A stretch of 39,937 nt of DNA from Corynebacterium sp. HMSC29G08 (GTDB taxonomy: Bacteria > Actinomycetota > Actinomycetes > Mycobacteriales > Mycobacteriaceae): positions 1 to 39,937 of the forward strand of contig NZ_KV786257.1 of the NCBI RefSeq assembly GCF_001806875.1, given 5' to 3'. The translations under genes and the position numbers were made by a program. The notes under the pieces were generated by a model. That model saw nothing but the letters and a program-made list of their open reading frames with translations. It did no database searches and had not been told where the DNA came from. This document shows, in pieces, positions 1 to 7,446 of this stretch. The first letter of the stretch is position 1. The number at the start of each line of letters is the position of its first letter.

Positions 1-10
1 TCAGAGGTGT

Positions 11-340
11 CTACCAAACAGGGGTCAGGTCCATCTGTTTCATTACTCGATCGAGCTCACTGTCGACAAAATCTGCTCGGCACATCGTGATTCCCATGGC
101 GCCAACCTCGGAAGTTCGGAGGCTCCCAGCCCACGGGTAGACATCCTGCATGAGATAGCGGTGGGTCTCCAGCAACGTTGCTCGTGTGAACTTGGTCAGG
201 GATTTGTTCGCTTCGAGCTCGGCGAGGCGTCGTGCAGCAAAAACCCCAGCGAGGTTTTCGAGTTCTAAAGAGTCTGAGATCCCGAAATAGTTCTCCGGCG
301 CTTTGTAGCTGCGCTCGGCCACGTTATGCAGCACCCGCAA
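11..340 (-). pseudogene. Fic-family toxin, N-terminal part only (VbhT/Doc-like)
   Basis: This 109-residue protein matches the N-terminal half of Fic proteins that AMP-ylate target proteins. It keeps the YFGI..S..LE start and the D-V-Y-P-W-A-G-xx-R segment (about residues 66-75) that precedes the Fic core. A TAG stop at 11-13 ends the frame before the catalytic H-P-F-x-x-G-N-G-R motif, so no active site is encoded in this reading frame. The core may lie beyond the window edge in another frame (frameshift) or be gone. The ATG at 340 overlaps the antitoxin gene by 17 bases, the usual layout of translationally coupled Fic toxin-antitoxin operons. Family assignment is firm. Pseudogene status is inferred, because the window ends 10 bases past the stop. 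Confidence 0.7.
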
Positions 341-545
341 TTCGACGGCGGAGTTCTATGGCGCGTTGGCTGTCGCCGTAGCCGTTCGCCTCAAGATAAT
401 TCAAGATCGATTCGTCAGCTGTGATGTCCCCGCGCAAGATACGCCGAACTTCAGCTTCGGTTTCAGGAGACATCGGTTGACCCGCCATGATCATCGAGGC
501 ATTCACGGCGGCAACCTTTTGATCTTCATTACGCGGGTCAATCAT
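324..545 (-). CDS. VbhA-like antitoxin of a Fic toxin-antitoxin pair
   Basis: A 73-residue protein resembling VbhA-type antitoxins, small helical proteins that insert an inhibitory helix into the Fic ATP site. Visible hallmarks are N-A-S-M-I-M-A-G-Q at about residues 15-23, where the family has (S/T)-x-x-x-E-(G/N), and the downstream R-R-I-L-R-G-D-I-T-A-D-E-S-I stretch typical of VbhA domains. The inhibitory glutamate is replaced by alanine here (S-M-I-M-A-G), so classical ATP-site inhibition should be impaired. It lies upstream of and overlaps the Fic gene on the same strand. A TAAACT box (553-558) sits seven bases before the ATG and no Shine-Dalgarno is seen, which suggests a leaderless mRNA. 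Confidence 0.72.
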   Translation of the reverse strand: MIDPRNEDQKVAAVNASMIMAGQPMSPETEAEVRRILRGDITADESILNYLEANGYGDSQRAIELRRRIAGAA

Positions 546-552
546 GCGAGAT

Positions 553-558
553 AGTTTA
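553..558 (-). promoter_or_regulatory. -10 box TAAACT, predicted leaderless start of the VbhA-like gene
   Basis: On the minus strand TAAACT is followed by exactly seven bases and then the ATG at 545. This puts the expected transcription start on or next to the A of the start codon. No -35 element or ribosome binding site is evident. Confidence 0.45.
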
Positions 559-603
559 CCGGCTTGAGCTGGTTGAAGGAAGCTTTGGAATTAGGTAGCG
601 AAA

Positions 604-1431
604 CTACAGCAGGCCTGCGAGACGGCGCAGCTGGTGGAAATGGTTGACAGGTCCGTGGCCCTGGCCCACCTTGAGCTCGTCGGCATGCGCGATGGCTTCG
701 TGGAGCCAGTCGGAGGCCCATGCCAATGCCTCGGCGGGGGTGGGGTCGATGGCAACGCGGGTGGCAAATGCCGAAGACAGGGAGCAGCCGGTGCCGTGGG
801 TGTTCTTGGTGTATACACGGGCGACTTCGGCAACCGTGACGTTGCCGTCTGGGGTGACCAGCGCGTTGGAGGCGCAGTCCCCGGTGAGGTGGCCGCCCTT
901 AACCACCACGGTGACGTTGGTGTCGGCTGCAAAGACGCGGCCCTGCTCGATGGCCTCCTCAAACGTCTGGGCAGGCTGTTTGCCGGTGAGTACCGCCAGC
1001 TCCGGGATGTTCGGGGTGACAAAGGTGGCGTGGTCGCGCACAAGCTGGCGTAGTGCCTCCTCGGCGTCCGCAGTAAGTAGGCGGTCGCCGGAGGTTGCCA
1101 CCATCACAGGGTCGAGCACCACGATGTCTACGCGGTTGTCCTTGAGGAAGGAGGAGACGGTGTGGGTCGTTTCAACGTTGCCAAGCATGCCGATCTTGAG
1201 GGCATCAACTGCAACATCATCAAACACCGCGGCAAGCTGCGCACGCAGGAAGTCCTGGGGTGGCGTGTGGATTTCGCGCACACCCTGGGTGTTCTGGGCG
1301 ACCAGGGAAGTAACCACGCACATGCCGTAGCCACCGGCGGCTGCGATTGACTTCAAATCCGCCTGGATACCGGCGCCGCCGGTAGGGTCCGTGCCGGCGA
1401 TGGAAAGAACGTTAGGGGTTTTGGTTGTCAT
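604..1431 (-). CDS. thiD: Hydroxymethylpyrimidine/phosphomethylpyrimidine kinase
   Basis: Thiamine biosynthesis kinase that phosphorylates HMP and then HMP-P to HMP-PP in the cytosol. The 275 residues fit the ribokinase-fold ThiD family. The N-terminus has S-I-A-G-T-D-P-T-G-G-A-G-I-Q-A-D-L-K for substrate binding, then A-L-K-I-G-M-L and V-L-D-P-V-M-V-A-T-S-G in the middle. The C-terminal anion hole/catalytic motif is N-T-H-G-T-G-C-S-L-S-S-A, with the aspartate of the family's usual DTHGTGC replaced by asparagine. I chose the ATG at 1431 because the conserved domain begins within ten residues. A TTG at 1461 would add ten residues and start only 3 bases from the upstream GTPase stop. It is the last gene of the leftward FNT-GTPase-GTPase-thiD run, so co-transcription is likely. 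Confidence 0.93.
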   Translation of the reverse strand: MTTKTPNVLSIAGTDPTGGAGIQADLKSIAAAGGYGMCVVTSLVAQNTQGVREIHTPPQDFLRAQLAAVFDDVAVDALKIGMLGNVETTHTVSSFLKDNRVDIVVLDPVMVATSGDRLLTADAEEALRQLVRDHATFVTPNIPELAVLTGKQPAQTFEEAIEQGRVFAADTNVTVVVKGGHLTGDCASNALVTPDGNVTVAEVARVYTKNTHGTGCSLSSAFATRVAIDPTPAEALAWASDWLHEAIAHADELKVGQGHGPVNHFHQLRRLAGLL

Positions 1432-1464
1432 GGCTTCCGACGCTACCGGATTTTGAAGCAATCC

Positions 1465-3063
1465 CTACCCAGCGGCAGTGGTGATGGTCTGCGCGAACCT
1501 GTCGTAGTCATCGCGGATGCGCTGCAGCGGCTCCACCACCGCTGTTTGCGAGGTTGCCGCGACTTCCTTGGTTAGCGCTTGCCGCGTCTTGCGTTTCACG
1601 CGCGCGCCGATGATGCCGCCGAACACCGTGGTGAGCAGCCCGATCAGGATGCCGGTGAGCAGACCGGCGAGGATGAGCAGAGTGGGGATCGGCCAGCCCT
1701 CAACATCCGGGACAAGGTCGCCGCCAAGCAGTGGGGTGAGCACGCCAGGCACGAACGCCACGACCAGGTACCAAATCACGCCCACCAGCGCGGCAAGCAA
1801 GGCAAGCCACTGGACGACGGCGAGCACGTTCCAGCCTTTCGACGGCTGCGCGGGCAGCTTTGTGCGCGCCGCAGCCTGATCCAGCTCCGAGGGCAAATCT
1901 TGAGAGATCTCTTCCGTGCGGTCCGCGATTGCGCTTGCCCAGGCGTTTGGTACGTCGCGCGCGGCGGCCGCGGAGTAATCGCGCAGGCCCTTGTTGGCCA
2001 CGGCTTTTGACGCCGCATCCAATTCCGGCAGGGAAGTGCGGTGTACGCCTACCGTGTCTGATTCCTCACGCAGGCCCAGCCGCTTCAGCGGGTCCGGCCT
2101 GAAGCGGGAAATCCAGCTGGTCAGCAGCCAGCCCGTGCGCTGGTGAAGACGCTTGCGATACGCCGCCGCAGTGGTCTCCGCGATGCGTTGGGCACCAGCG
2201 GCCTGCGCCAGGGTCGCATCGAGAGCTTGCTTCGCTTGCTTATCGACGCCACCGGCAACCTTCGCCGGCACCCACTTCCCAGTCACCGCCTGGATATCGG
2301 CTGCAATACGCGCAGATTGCGCGTTGTGTGCCTTGGCTACCTTCGCGATTGCTGCCCTTAGGTCCTCAATTCCTTCCCCGGTGCGGGCTGCGGTGGTGAT
2401 GACGGTGGTGTTCGTGAGGCCGTCGGCAAGCAAAAGCTCCTTGTAGGAATTTGTGACGGTGGGGCGATCATTCGGGTGCAGCAGATCGGCCTTGTTCAAA
2501 ACGGCGAGAGTGACCTCCGCGTGTGCCGCGTGTGGGCGGATGAACTGGTCATGGATCACGCTGTCGGCGTACTTCTCCGGGTCAGAAACCCACACCAGCA
2601 CATCCACCTGGCCGGCGAGACGCTCCGCGATCGCACGGTTGGAGGCCTCCACCGAGTCAAAATCCGGCAGGTCAAGCAAGATCAACGGGCCCGCGCCAGG
2701 GGCGAAATCGCCGTTGCGCTCGCGTCGGTCCTCAACGCCGAGCCAATCGAGCAGCTCCTCGGAACTCTCCGGGTGCCAAATCGCCGCCAGGGGAGAAGAC
2801 GTGGTGGGGCGGCGTGCGGCAGCCTTGCCTAGGTCCTCACCAACCACGGCGTTAAACAGGCTGGTCTTCCCCGATCCGGTGGCGCCGAAGAAACCGACCA
2901 CGGTGTGCTCTGCGGAAAGTGCGCGGCGCTCAGAGCCTGCCTTCGCTACCTGCTTGAGGCGCTGAGTCTGATCCGCAGGCAGATAGGGTGAGGCGATTTC
3001 AGCAGCCTCGTTCAGCGCGCTCAGGCGGTCGCCGAGGGAAGCTTTACGTTGGAAAATGCCCAT
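1465..3063 (-). CDS. Membrane-anchored GTPase, second of a tandem pair
   Basis: A 532-residue P-loop GTPase of the YfjP/dynamin-like type. Motifs: G1 G-A-T-G-S-G-K-T (60-67), a T-T pair (87-88) as possible G2, G3-like D-L-P-D-F-D-S-V (131-138) and G4 N-K-A-D (190-193). A helical middle region follows, with two hydrophobic segments in the C-terminal quarter (roughly 415-440 and 460-490) that should place it on the inner face of the membrane. The G3 box lacks the usual glycine of D-x-x-G. The same substitution occurs in the upstream partner, so the two are probably paralogues working as a heteromer, as tandem bacterial dynamins do. Its ATG overlaps the partner's TAA by one base (TAATG), a sign of translational coupling. 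The cellular role is not known to me. The GTPase call is secure, the dynamin analogy is inference. Confidence 0.8.
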   Translation of the reverse strand: MGIFQRKASLGDRLSALNEAAEIASPYLPADQTQRLKQVAKAGSERRALSAEHTVVGFFGATGSGKTSLFNAVVGEDLGKAAARRPTTSSPLAAIWHPESSEELLDWLGVEDRRERNGDFAPGAGPLILLDLPDFDSVEASNRAIAERLAGQVDVLVWVSDPEKYADSVIHDQFIRPHAAHAEVTLAVLNKADLLHPNDRPTVTNSYKELLLADGLTNTTVITTAARTGEGIEDLRAAIAKVAKAHNAQSARIAADIQAVTGKWVPAKVAGGVDKQAKQALDATLAQAAGAQRIAETTAAAYRKRLHQRTGWLLTSWISRFRPDPLKRLGLREESDTVGVHRTSLPELDAASKAVANKGLRDYSAAAARDVPNAWASAIADRTEEISQDLPSELDQAAARTKLPAQPSKGWNVLAVVQWLALLAALVGVIWYLVVAFVPGVLTPLLGGDLVPDVEGWPIPTLLILAGLLTGILIGLLTTVFGGIIGARVKRKTRQALTKEVAATSQTAVVEPLQRIRDDYDRFAQTITTAAG

Positions 3064-4976
3064 TACTCTGCGCTCCCATCGTTGCGAGACTGCGGGCTGA
3101 ACGTGCCGCGGAGCTGGTCAAACAGCCCACGGAGTGTGCCGCCTTGGAAGCTTTCGTTGACGTCTTCCTTTGTGGCTGGAAGTGCAGGTTTGTCCGTGTG
3201 AGCTGGCGCTGGCGTGAGGATACCGGGGAAGCGCTGGTCAATAGCGGTGCGAGCCTCCATGGCGGCGTTGCGGATGGACTCTGCCGAAGCGCCCTCAAAC
3301 AGCGGGTCAGTCAACACGTGGTAGCGCTCGCGCTCCGCACGTAGCAGGTGATCCAACCGCTGGTCCAGATCACGGCGGGCATCCGATGCCATCCTGCGCA
3401 CCGTATCCTCACCGAAGATGGTCTCCAGCAGCTTCTGACCCACCACCGCGGAACCACCGGCGATGCCGATCTCCGCGCCGGTAAGCCCTGCCGTGGTGGA
3501 GAAAACCACCAACATCAGCGCGACGGTCAGCATGTTTAAACCAAGCGACATCACGCGGGCACGCTGACGCTTCTCACCCGCGGTGTTCTGAATGCGATCC
3601 AAAATCCCGGACTGCCACTCACGGATCAGCTTCGCTGCCTGCTCATTGATGTCCTGGCTTGCGCGCGCAAGCGCCGGGTTAGCGTTCTCCCGCAACTGTG
3701 GGGCCATCACGCCGATACGGGACCAGGAGCGGGAAGAGGCGGTATCGGCAGCGTCCACAATCACGGCGTGCAGGCCGGATTCCAGCTCAGTTTCCACTTC
3801 GCGCAAGGGGGCAGGCTGGCCAGAAAAGAAGCTGCCCACCTTGTCAACGGTCTGGGAGAACCAACGCTCAAAGCCACGGAACACATCGGAGGTGCCTACC
3901 ACGTCCTGCCAGCGGTCCATCACCTCGGAGCGGAGCATCTGGCCGTCCGACGTGGCGTCGATAATATGCCGGTGCGCATCCTTATATATGTCGAAGATGG
4001 TTGCGTCGAGCTGGTTAGCAAAGTCTTCACGACGCTGCCTTGTCACCACCGCCGCATCCACCTTCGCCAACGCACCCTCAACTGCGCCCGCAACCGTCTT
4101 GCCGGCAACTGCGCGCCGGGCGGCGCTATCTTGAGCGAGCTCGTGCAAGTAGGTGTTCAGCGGTGCGACAAGCTCCGCAGGCAGAAACTCATGTGGTGCT
4201 TGGGCGGATTGAGCGTCTTGGCTGTTGTTGCCGCTGTTGTTGCCGCTGTTGTTGCTAAGGTCAGCAACAAACGGGACCGTAAACACCGTCGCATCTTCAA
4301 GTCCTGCTTCAGCCATCATGCGGCGAAGATCCTGCGGCACGGTTTCGGCCGAGGCTTCGTCGAGACGGTTGAGTACCACCACGACCTCGATGCCGCGGGA
4401 GGCCGCGTCGTGCAGGAAGTTCCACACCAGTTGGTCTGCGTAGCGCGCCGGGGTGGTGACAAAGATCCACAGGTCTGCAGCAGCCAACAGCTGGGTGGCA
4501 AGGGCACGGTTGCGGTCGTCGATGGAGTCGAAATCCGGGGCGTCCAAAAGCGAAAGCCCTTGCGGCAGATTCGGGGTTTCCACAATGCGCAACGTGGTGG
4601 ATTGCTCGTTGCCCGCACCGTGGGAGCGGGTCAGTCCAGGCAGGACGCGCGGGGAGTTAAACCACTCAGCATCGCCCGGGTTAGCTACCAGCACCGGCTG
4701 GCGGGTGGTCGGGCGGATCACACCCGGATTGGAAACGCGCTCACGCAAAAGCGCGTTGACAAGCGTCGACTTGCCGGATCCGGTGGAGCCGCCAATGACG
4801 GCAAGCAACGGAGCATCCAGGTTGGTCAGGCGGGGCAGGATGTAATCGTCGAATTGATTCACCACTGCGCGCGCCTCAGCGGCAGCCTCGTCGGGCAAAG
4901 TCGTGGCGGCCAGTGCGTTGCGCAGGCGAGTGACCGCATCAATCGGGTCGATCTGAGGGGTATTCACCTGACCCAT
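3063..4976 (-). CDS. Membrane-anchored GTPase, first of a tandem pair
   Basis: A 637-residue GTPase with G1 G-G-S-T-G-S-G-K-S-T (62-71), G3-like D-A-P-D-F-D-S (145-151) and G4 N-R-L-D (203-206). Residues 242-252 are a repeated N-N-S-G stretch encoded by a three-unit 12-bp tandem repeat, probably a flexible surface loop. A long helical region follows, then a paired hydrophobic stretch around 485-525 (L-N-M-L-T-V-A-L-M-L-V-V-F). The architecture mirrors the downstream GTPase, including the D-x-P-D-F-D-S variant of the G3 box. The gene starts 33 bases after the formate channel gene and ends overlapping the next GTPase start codon, so the three are probably co-transcribed. The substrate of any membrane remodelling is unknown. 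Confidence 0.8.
   Translation of the reverse strand: MGQVNTPQIDPIDAVTRLRNALAATTLPDEAAAEARAVVNQFDDYILPRLTNLDAPLLAVIGGSTGSGKSTLVNALLRERVSNPGVIRPTTRQPVLVANPGDAEWFNSPRVLPGLTRSHGAGNEQSTTLRIVETPNLPQGLSLLDAPDFDSIDDRNRALATQLLAAADLWIFVTTPARYADQLVWNFLHDAASRGIEVVVVLNRLDEASAETVPQDLRRMMAEAGLEDATVFTVPFVADLSNNSGNNSGNNSQDAQSAQAPHEFLPAELVAPLNTYLHELAQDSAARRAVAGKTVAGAVEGALAKVDAAVVTRQRREDFANQLDATIFDIYKDAHRHIIDATSDGQMLRSEVMDRWQDVVGTSDVFRGFERWFSQTVDKVGSFFSGQPAPLREVETELESGLHAVIVDAADTASSRSWSRIGVMAPQLRENANPALARASQDINEQAAKLIREWQSGILDRIQNTAGEKRQRARVMSLGLNMLTVALMLVVFSTTAGLTGAEIGIAGGSAVVGQKLLETIFGEDTVRRMASDARRDLDQRLDHLLRAERERYHVLTDPLFEGASAESIRNAAMEARTAIDQRFPGILTPAPAHTDKPALPATKEDVNESFQGGTLRGLFDQLRGTFSPQSRNDGSAE
4221..4256. 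repeat. 12-bp minisatellite, three units, in frame within a GTPase gene
   Basis: Three near-identical units of GCTGTTGTTGCC (the last ends GCT) encode the N-N-S-G repeat on the minus strand. Copy number changes would stay in frame and alter only loop length. Confidence 0.85.
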
Positions 4977-5009
4977 TGTTGCAGACGGTGGGGCGATGGT
5001 CGTGGGGAA

Positions 5010-5801
5010 CTAGTCCTTGTATTCCGTCTTGGTCAGGTTGAGCCAGCCATAGATGCCGCCCATGATGAGACCACCGCCGATAAAGTTTCCAACCCAAACG
5101 ATCGCCCAGTGCCGCAGAACATTGTCCAGCGTGTAGCCGGGGATGGCGGCTGGGCCGAACTCAAAACCAGTCAGAGTAGTCAGCACGAAGTTGGCAATCG
5201 AGTGCTCATAACTCATGGCTGCGAAAGCCGGGATGATCACAATCACGCCGAGCAGTTTGGCAGTGAAGTCCTTGCCTGCCTGGGCTGAGAGCATGAACGC
5301 AATGTTGACCACGATATTGGCCAAGATCGCTTCGATGAAGAGTTTGCCGCTCGGTTTTTCAAGTTTGGACACCATCAGCTGATAAATGAAGCTGTCCGTG
5401 GTCACAGCCTCACCGATCGTTGTTGTGGCAATCATGGAGGTAACCAGCACCCCGCCGATCAGGTTGAAGAGGGTGACAAAGCATACGAGGGCAAATCCCT
5501 TGCGCAGCGTGTTTTTTCTGTGTACCGCCCCGTAAGTCATAAACATCATGTCGCCGGTGGCTAGCTCGCCCTGGAGCACCACAATGATGTAGAGGGTGGA
5601 TGCGAAGATCGAGGCGAAGGCATACCGTCCCATGCCGGGCGCGAGCGATTCAATCGTGGTCGCGGTGTTCGCCGCGAACGCCGTCATAATGCCCAGAAAC
5701 ACGCCAGCAAGCATTGCCCTCGTGGCGAAGCGGGCTGGCTCCTGGGTAAACAAATCGAGCTTCTTCTCGATGGACTTCGGTGCTGACACGTGGAAACTCA
5801 T
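5010..5801 (-). CDS. Formate/nitrite transporter family channel (FocA/NirC type)
   Basis: A 263-residue polytopic membrane protein of the FNT family, pentameric channels for formate, nitrite or hydrosulfide. Recognisable features are the N-terminal region with K-L-D-L-F-T-Q-E-P, about six hydrophobic helices, Q-G-E-L-A-T-G-D-M-M-F-M in the second-helix region and the C-terminal V-G-N-F-I-G-G-G-L-I-M-G-G. The frame stays open upstream, but similarity begins at the ATG at 5801. That ATG has TAGATT seven bases in front and no ribosome site, so I take it as the start of a leaderless message. It is divergent from rplN and just upstream of two GTPase genes. With the OFA-type transporter and FdhD nearby, formate is the most likely substrate, but the sequence does not discriminate it from nitrite. 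Confidence 0.87.
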   Translation of the reverse strand: MSFHVSAPKSIEKKLDLFTQEPARFATRAMLAGVFLGIMTAFAANTATTIESLAPGMGRYAFASIFASTLYIIVVLQGELATGDMMFMTYGAVHRKNTLRKGFALVCFVTLFNLIGGVLVTSMIATTTIGEAVTTDSFIYQLMVSKLEKPSGKLFIEAILANIVVNIAFMLSAQAGKDFTAKLLGVIVIIPAFAAMSYEHSIANFVLTTLTGFEFGPAAIPGYTLDNVLRHWAIVWVGNFIGGGLIMGGIYGWLNLTKTEYKD

Positions 5802-5808
5802 CGAAGCC

Positions 5809-5814
5809 AATCTA
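5809..5814 (-). promoter_or_regulatory. -10 box TAGATT, predicted leaderless start of the FNT channel gene
   Basis: Minus-strand TAGATT is followed by seven bases and the ATG at 5801. No Shine-Dalgarno is present, so the message is predicted to start at the initiation codon. Confidence 0.5.
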
Positions 5815-5943
5815 CAAGAGTCTCGCACATAGCGGCATTTCTCGGCGGCGCGATTTGGGGAAATAGGGCAGGACGTGGTTGAATACTCCAGTTGTCTGTT
5901 GCTGGTCGGATCCGTCCGAGACCCTTCGGCCAGACTGCGTTCT

Positions 5944-5972
5944 CCTCGTGTGCGAGGGACGAGCGCACGAGG
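5944..5972 (+). promoter_or_regulatory. Hairpin in the rplN upstream region
   Basis: Perfect 7-bp arms CCTCGTG (5944-5950) and CACGAGG (5966-5972) with a 15-base loop lie about 95 bases before the rplN start. It could be a leader structure for ribosomal-protein autoregulation. The rest of the 5802-6064 divergent region shows no promoter I would defend for rplN. Confidence 0.35.
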
Positions 5973-6064
5973 TTCGTCGATAAGCAAGAGGCTCCAAAAA
6001 ACATTGACCACGTGCGTACAGGACGGAAATCTGGCGCACATTGACCCAGGTCAGGAGACCAATA

Positions 6065-6433
6065 GTGATTCAGCAAGAATCGCGCCTGAAGGTCGCCGAT
6101 AACACGGGTGCACGCGAAATCCTGTGCGTCCGCGTACTCGGCGGATCTGTCAAGCGCTTCGCCGGCATCGGCGATACGATCGTCGCCACCGTGAAGGAAG
6201 CAGCCCCTGGCGGCAACGTCAAGGAAGGCGAAATTGTGCGCGCCGTAGTCGTGCGTGCAAAGAAGGAAACCCGTCGCCCGGACGGCTCCTACATCTCCTT
6301 CGACGAGAACGCAGCAGTTCTGATCAAGAACGACACCGAGCCCCGCGGTACCCGTATCTTCGGCCCAGTGGCACGTGAGCTGCGCGACAAGAAGTTCATG
6401 AAGATTGTTTCTCTCGCTCCGGAGGTGATCTAA
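6065..6433 (+). CDS. rplN: 50S ribosomal protein L14
   Basis: 122 residues, the standard bacterial L14 length, beginning with the conserved [16 protein letters not shown]. Initiation is at a GTG at 6065, set by an AGGAG (6053-6057) seven bases upstream. A TTG at 6041 in the same frame would add eight unconserved residues and has no such site. It is the first gene of a three-gene transcript with rplX and rplE, here separated from its usual rpsQ neighbour only by the window's leftward genes, as in other corynebacteria where the S10/spc cluster is broken. Confidence 0.98.
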   Translation: MIQQESRLKVADNTGAREILCVRVLGGSVKRFAGIGDTIVATVKEAAPGGNVKEGEIVRAVVVRAKKETRRPDGSYISFDENAAVLIKNDTEPRGTRIFGPVARELRDKKFMKIVSLAPEVI

Positions 6434-6436
6434 CCC

Positions 6437-6751
6437 ATGAAGATCAAGAAGGGCGATATGGTGCAGGTCATCGCCGGCAAGGACAAGGGTGCACAGGGCA
6501 AGGTCATTGAGGCCTACCCGCAGCGCGACAAGGTCCTTGTTGAGGGTGTCAACCGCATCAAGAAGCACGTGGCTAACTCCTACAACGAGCGCGGCGCAGA
6601 GTCCGGCGGCGTTGTATCCCAGGAGGCCCCGATTCACATTTCCAACGTGATGCTGCTCGACTCTGACGGCAAGCCGACCCGCGTTGGCTACCGCTTCGAC
6701 GAGAACGGCGCCAAGGTCCGCGTGGCCAAGTCGAACGGGAAGGACATCTAG
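6437..6751 (+). CDS. rplX: 50S ribosomal protein L24
   Basis: 104 residues with the KOW motif near the N-terminus ([14 protein letters not shown]) and P-I-H-I-S-N-V-M-L in the middle, as expected of L24, an early assembly protein binding the 5' domain of 23S rRNA. It starts 3 bases after the rplN stop. Confidence 0.98.
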   Translation: MKIKKGDMVQVIAGKDKGAQGKVIEAYPQRDKVLVEGVNRIKKHVANSYNERGAESGGVVSQEAPIHISNVMLLDSDGKPTRVGYRFDENGAKVRVAKSNGKDI

Positions 6752-6752
6752 C

Positions 6753-7331
6753 ATGAGCGAGAACTACACTCCGCGTCTGAAGACCCGCTACCAGGACGAG
6801 ATCCGCACCAAGCTGAATGATGAGTTCTCCTACGAGAACGTCATGCAGATCCCGGGCCTGACCAAGATTGTGGTCAACATGGGTGTCGGCGACGCTGCAC
6901 GTGACTCCAAGGTCATCAACGGCGCGCTCGAGGACCTGACCGCGATCACCGGCCAGAAGCCGCAGCTGCGTCGCGCAAAGAAGTCCATCGCGAACTTCAA
7001 GCTCCGTGAAGGCATGCCGATCGGCGCAAAGGTCACCCTGCGCGGCGACCGTATGTGGGAGTTCCTGGACCGTATGCTGACCGTGGCTCTGCCGCGTATT
7101 CGTGACTTCCGTGGCCTCAACGACAAGCAGTTCGACGGCAACGGTAACTACACCTTCGGCCTGTCCGAGCAGACCATGTTCTACGAGATCGACATTGACA
7201 AGATCGATCGCACCCGCGGCATGGACATCACCGTTGTAACCACCGCAACGAACGACGAGGAAGGCCGCGCACTGCTGCGCCACCTCGGCTTCCCGTTTGC
7301 CGACAAGGACGGCAAGATGCAGCAGGCCTAA
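6753..7331 (+). CDS. rplE: 50S ribosomal protein L5
   Basis: 192 residues. L5 binds 5S rRNA in the central protuberance. Conserved segments include P-R-L-K-T-R-Y near the start, [14 protein letters not shown] and the C-terminal [12 protein letters not shown]. The ATG at 6753 follows the rplX stop by one base. Its last 16 bases belong to a perfect 131-bp inverted repeat whose other arm is at 10078-10208. rpsN (S14), which usually follows rplE, is absent here. Confidence 0.98.
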   Translation: MSENYTPRLKTRYQDEIRTKLNDEFSYENVMQIPGLTKIVVNMGVGDAARDSKVINGALEDLTAITGQKPQLRRAKKSIANFKLREGMPIGAKVTLRGDRMWEFLDRMLTVALPRIRDFRGLNDKQFDGNGNYTFGLSEQTMFYEIDIDKIDRTRGMDITVVTTATNDEEGRALLRHLGFPFADKDGKMQQA

Positions 7332-7446
7332 GGCTTGAGCTTTTCGCTTGACGACGGCTAACCCCCGCACCCGGTTTCACACCGAGGTCGCGGGGGCTTA
7401 CGTTATTGGCGCTATGTGCAGGTCGACAAAAGCCTGCTGGGCGTCC
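7316..7446. repeat. 131-bp perfect inverted repeat, left arm
   Basis: This stretch holds the end of rplE, the intergenic hairpin and the 3' end of the RHWD-repeat gene. It is identical, in reverse orientation, to 10078-10208 with no mismatch or gap by eye. Confidence 0.93.
7362..7396. terminator. Hairpin between convergent rplE and the RHWD-repeat gene
   Basis: Arms CCCCCGC (7362-7368) and GCGGGGG (7390-7396) continue inward with ACC/GGT pairing to give a long GC-rich stem. There is no clear T-run on either side, so it may work bidirectionally but imperfectly, or block read-through between the converging genes. Confidence 0.55.

Noticed and set aside
3768..5288. A 506-codon open frame on the plus strand
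   Set aside because: It runs opposite to the GTPase and FNT genes in GC-rich DNA, has no recognisable domain and no ribosome site.
5904..5923. GGTCGGA...TCCGAGACC as an operator between FNT and rplN
   Set aside because: Pairing is interrupted and short; nothing distinguishes it from chance in GC-rich DNA.
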